From Actinoplanes xinjiangensis (GTDB taxonomy: Bacteria; Actinomycetota; Actinomycetes; Mycobacteriales; Micromonosporaceae), in assembly GCF_003148685.1 (NCBI RefSeq), contig NZ_QGGR01000018.1:62001-126000 (forward strand): a DNA stretch of 64,000 nt, given 5' to 3'. Positions 62,344 through 64,000 of the stretch are shown one piece after another. Under the pieces are notes generated by a model that saw only the letters and a list, made by a program, of their open reading frames with translations, made no database searches and had not been told where the DNA came from. How positions within the stretch are numbered: position 1 is the stretch's first letter; each line of letters starts with the position of its first letter. The position numbers were made by a program, and so were the translations under genes.

Positions 62344-63066
62344 TCATTGGTTGTTCCCGTCCCATCGCAGGCGCCGTTCAACGACATCGCGGGCGACATC
62401 CTCGAGACGACGGTTCTCGGCGTAGGCGTAGGCACGCAGCCGTACCAGAGCCTCACCGATGGACACCCCCAGCTGCATCATGACCATTCCCTGAGCTTGG
62501 AAGAGCTCGGCGCGGCGCCCGACGTCCAGGACCGCGGCGCCGTCGCCGTCCCGCGCCACGCCGCTCTGCTGCATGTCGAGCAGCGCCTCCACGACGGTCT
62601 CCGCGAAGGTGAAGGCCATCTGGAGTTCGGTACCGCTCAACGGTCCCACCCGATCACGGAAGATGTCCATGACACCGAGCCGTACGGCGCCGACCTGGAG
62701 CGGGAACGCGAAAACCGCACAGACCGCCTCCTCCCGGACCGCGGGCGCGTAGAGCGGCCACCGACTGTCCGGGACGTCGACCAGATCCGCGATGAGCACC
62801 GGCCGCCGGGCGGTGAAGGCGTCGAAGCAGGGCCCCTCACCGAGAACGAACTGCAACTCCTCGACGCGCTCACTCGCCGGGTCGGACGCGGCGCACACCC
62901 CGAGGGTCCCGTCGGCGGTCATCACGCTGATACCGGACCCGCTGGCCGGTAACGCCTCGACGAGAGCGAGGCAGATCCGCCGCAGCAGATCCAGGCCGGC
63001 CGGCTGCCGGTCGATGAGACGGCGGACCAGCGCGCGGCGATCGTCGTCGCCCCGAACCGGAGTCAT
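62344..63066 (-). CDS. GAF-ANTAR regulator
   Basis: 240 residues, paralogue of the adjacent downstream gene. GAF domain (about 20-170): FVLGEGPCFDAFTARRPVLI (20 residues), VFAFPLQVGAVRLGVMDIF. ANTAR (about 178-232): RAELFQAQGMVMMQLGVSIG (20 residues) and ALVRLRAYAYAENRRLEDVA (20 residues). Likely first gene of a two-gene operon, since the second follows 24 bp later. ATG 63066; ribosome site weak. Confidence 0.93.
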   Translation of the reverse strand: MTPVRGDDDRRALVRRLIDRQPAGLDLLRRICLALVEALPASGSGISVMTADGTLGVCAASDPASERVEELQFVLGEGPCFDAFTARRPVLIADLVDVPDSRWPLYAPAVREEAVCAVFAFPLQVGAVRLGVMDIFRDRVGPLSGTELQMAFTFAETVVEALLDMQQSGVARDGDGAAVLDVGRRAELFQAQGMVMMQLGVSIGEALVRLRAYAYAENRRLEDVARDVVERRLRWDGNNQ

Positions 63067-63487
63067 GACCGCGGGAACTCAGTCAGGAGGATCGCCGAGT
63101 CACGCGCCCGCACCGGCACAGCTGACCCCTTCCCGGCGTGGCCGCCGAGGGCGAGGGCGGCATGCGCCGCCGATGGGTCACACCCTACTCGAATCGACAC
63201 GGCGGCCGGTCCGGTCGGCCACCGGCCACGCCGCGGTCACCGGAGCAGGCGCCGGCAGCTCACCACCGGCCCGTCCGCTGCATGTTCTGGACGCAGAGCG
63301 TTGACGAACCGGTGACATATCTGAAACATTGAATGTCCTGGTCCGCAAAAAGTCGGCAGACAACCGAAATTTTTCACGATCGGGCTGGAAATCGCACCTC
63401 GGGTCACTGCTTCCCCCTCCCATTCCCCTCGGCGTGGTGGCGCCCGCTTGGCGTACGTCTCTGCGCCGGTTCGACAGGACGGACCCC
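63067..63487 (+). promoter_or_regulatory. Divergent promoter region of the CBM32-like gene
   Basis: 421 bp without a gene. TTGACG (63301-63306) with AAACAT (63324-63329) at a 17-bp spacing is a weak promoter candidate. An A/T-rich patch around 63345-63390 contains TTTTTC and CACGATCGGG. No strong hairpin or riboswitch was recognised. Confidence 0.35.
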
Positions 63488-64000
63488 ATGAAGCCGATAT
63501 CCCTCAGCCGAAGACTGGTCAGCGTGGCCCTCGCGGCCGGTCTGGCCGTCTTCGGTATCTCGCCGGTGGCCGCCCACGCGGCCGGTGGCCCCAACCTCGC
63601 GACGGGTAAGGCGGTCTCCGCCAGTGGCGCCCTCGGAGCGCAGCCGGCATCCGCCGTCAACGACGGCAACCCGAACTCCTACTGGGAGAGCCCGAACAAC
63701 GTCTTCCCACAGTGGATCCAGGTCGACCTCGGCGGCGGCGGCGTCGCGATCGACCAGGTGGTGCTGAAGCTGCCGCCGCCGTCCGCGTGGGCCACCCGCA
63801 CGCAGACGCTGAGCGTGCAGGGCAGCACCGACGGCTCGTCGTTCAGCACGCTCTCGGCGTCCGCGGGGCGCGTGTTCAACCCGGCCACCGGCAACACCGT
63901 CACGATCGGATTCACCGCGGCGACCGTCCGGTACGTACGGGTGCACATCACCGCCAACACCGGCTGGCCGGCCGGGCAGCTCGCCGAACTGGAGATCTAC
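63488..64000 (+). CDS. Secreted discoidin/F5-8 type C (CBM32-like) protein, 3' truncated by the window
   Basis: 171 codons to the end of the window, still open. Signal peptide: MKPISLSRRLVSVALAAGLA then VFGISPVAAHAA (cleavage near Ala32). A beta-sandwich domain follows: ATGKAVSASGALGAQPASAV, DGNPNSYWESPNN, WIQVDLGGGGVAIDQVVLKL and VRYVRVHITANTG, which match the F5/8 type C fold with its sugar-binding loops. Downstream catalytic domains, typically a glycosidase, are outside the window. ATG 63488 has AGGACGG upstream. Confidence 0.9.
   Translation, partial: MKPISLSRRLVSVALAAGLAVFGISPVAAHAAGGPNLATGKAVSASGALGAQPASAVNDGNPNSYWESPNNVFPQWIQVDLGGGGVAIDQVVLKLPPPSAWATRTQTLSVQGSTDGSSFSTLSASAGRVFNPATGNTVTIGFTAATVRYVRVHITANTGWPAGQLAELEIY

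Overview
The window is uniformly high-GC actinobacterial DNA. Gene content points to a mycothiol-producing actinomycete, most likely Micromonosporaceae (Actinoplanes or a close relative). That placement is inferred from mca (mycothiol S-conjugate amidase), the Mfd/MazG/enolase/FtsB/DUF501/Ppx block, a giant SCO7613-type membrane protein, c-di-GMP proteins, and small Cys/Trp-motif proteins; no rRNA is present to confirm it. Two blocks follow the gene order I know from Mycobacterium tuberculosis. Bases 1-12200 match Rv1020-Rv1026 (mfd, mazG, eno, ftsB-like, DUF501, ppx). Bases 23500-49250 match Rv1074c-Rv1084 (thiolase, SGNH hydrolase, cbs, metB, greA, DUF4307, mca, small membrane protein, DUF255 protein). 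The genes between and after them are lineage-specific additions.

Layout. (1) 1-12.2 kb: DNA repair (mfd, 5' end outside the window), a SurA-like lipoprotein, mazG, a DUF885 peptidase-like protein, a lipoprotein, a PilZ protein divergent from eno, then ftsB, DUF501, argA and ppx with overlapping starts and stops. (2) 12.2-22.8 kb: a PadR regulator with a HAAS-domain membrane partner, a proline-rich membrane protein, udgB, a five-gene DUF4129/MoxR/DUF58 membrane cluster, ndh, tRNA-Leu(UAA), a Bax-inhibitor-1 protein and a repeat-bearing protein. (3) 22.8-34.7 kb: a gene-free repeat stretch, a thiolase, two tandem SGNH hydrolases, a DUF1232 protein, cbs, a DUF695 protein, a GNAT, an RNase Z-like gene with a strongly structured upstream element, and a PPK2 plus CYTH-CHAD polyphosphate pair. 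(4) 34.7-37.0 kb: a small island of short, poorly recognisable genes separated by terminator hairpins. (5) 37.0-44.5 kb: msrA, a HIT protein, metB, an amidase, threonine dehydratase, greA with four direct repeats in its upstream region, DUF4307 and mca. (6) 44.7-57.7 kb: a membrane GGDEF-EAL protein, a DUF255 protein, purK-purE, the 1713-residue membrane protein and an acyl-CoA dehydrogenase. (7) 57.9-63.1 kb: a stress/regulatory block with a SigB/SigF-type sigma factor, a desaturase behind a SigF-like promoter, a short ECF-sigma-like protein, a STAS-like/HATPase anti-sigma-type protein and two GAF-ANTAR proteins. The start of a secreted F5/8-type C (CBM32-like) protein runs off the right edge.

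How the parts connect. Three genes touch polyphosphate (ppx, PPK2, CYTH-CHAD), two touch c-di-GMP (PilZ, EAL), and sulfur metabolism is well represented (cbs, metB, msrA, mca). The most striking sequence-level signals are as follows. Many genes have a -10-like hexamer 5-9 nt before the start codon and no Shine-Dalgarno sequence (leaderless architecture), including a 24-bp divergent promoter between the HIT gene and metB with overlapping -10 boxes. A near-perfect three-way-junction palindrome lies just upstream of the RNase Z-like gene. Four CACTACACG repeats lie upstream of greA. A GGTTT-N16-GGGTAA promoter lies directly downstream of the SigB/F-type sigma gene. No CRISPR array, transposase, integrase or biosynthetic cluster was seen.
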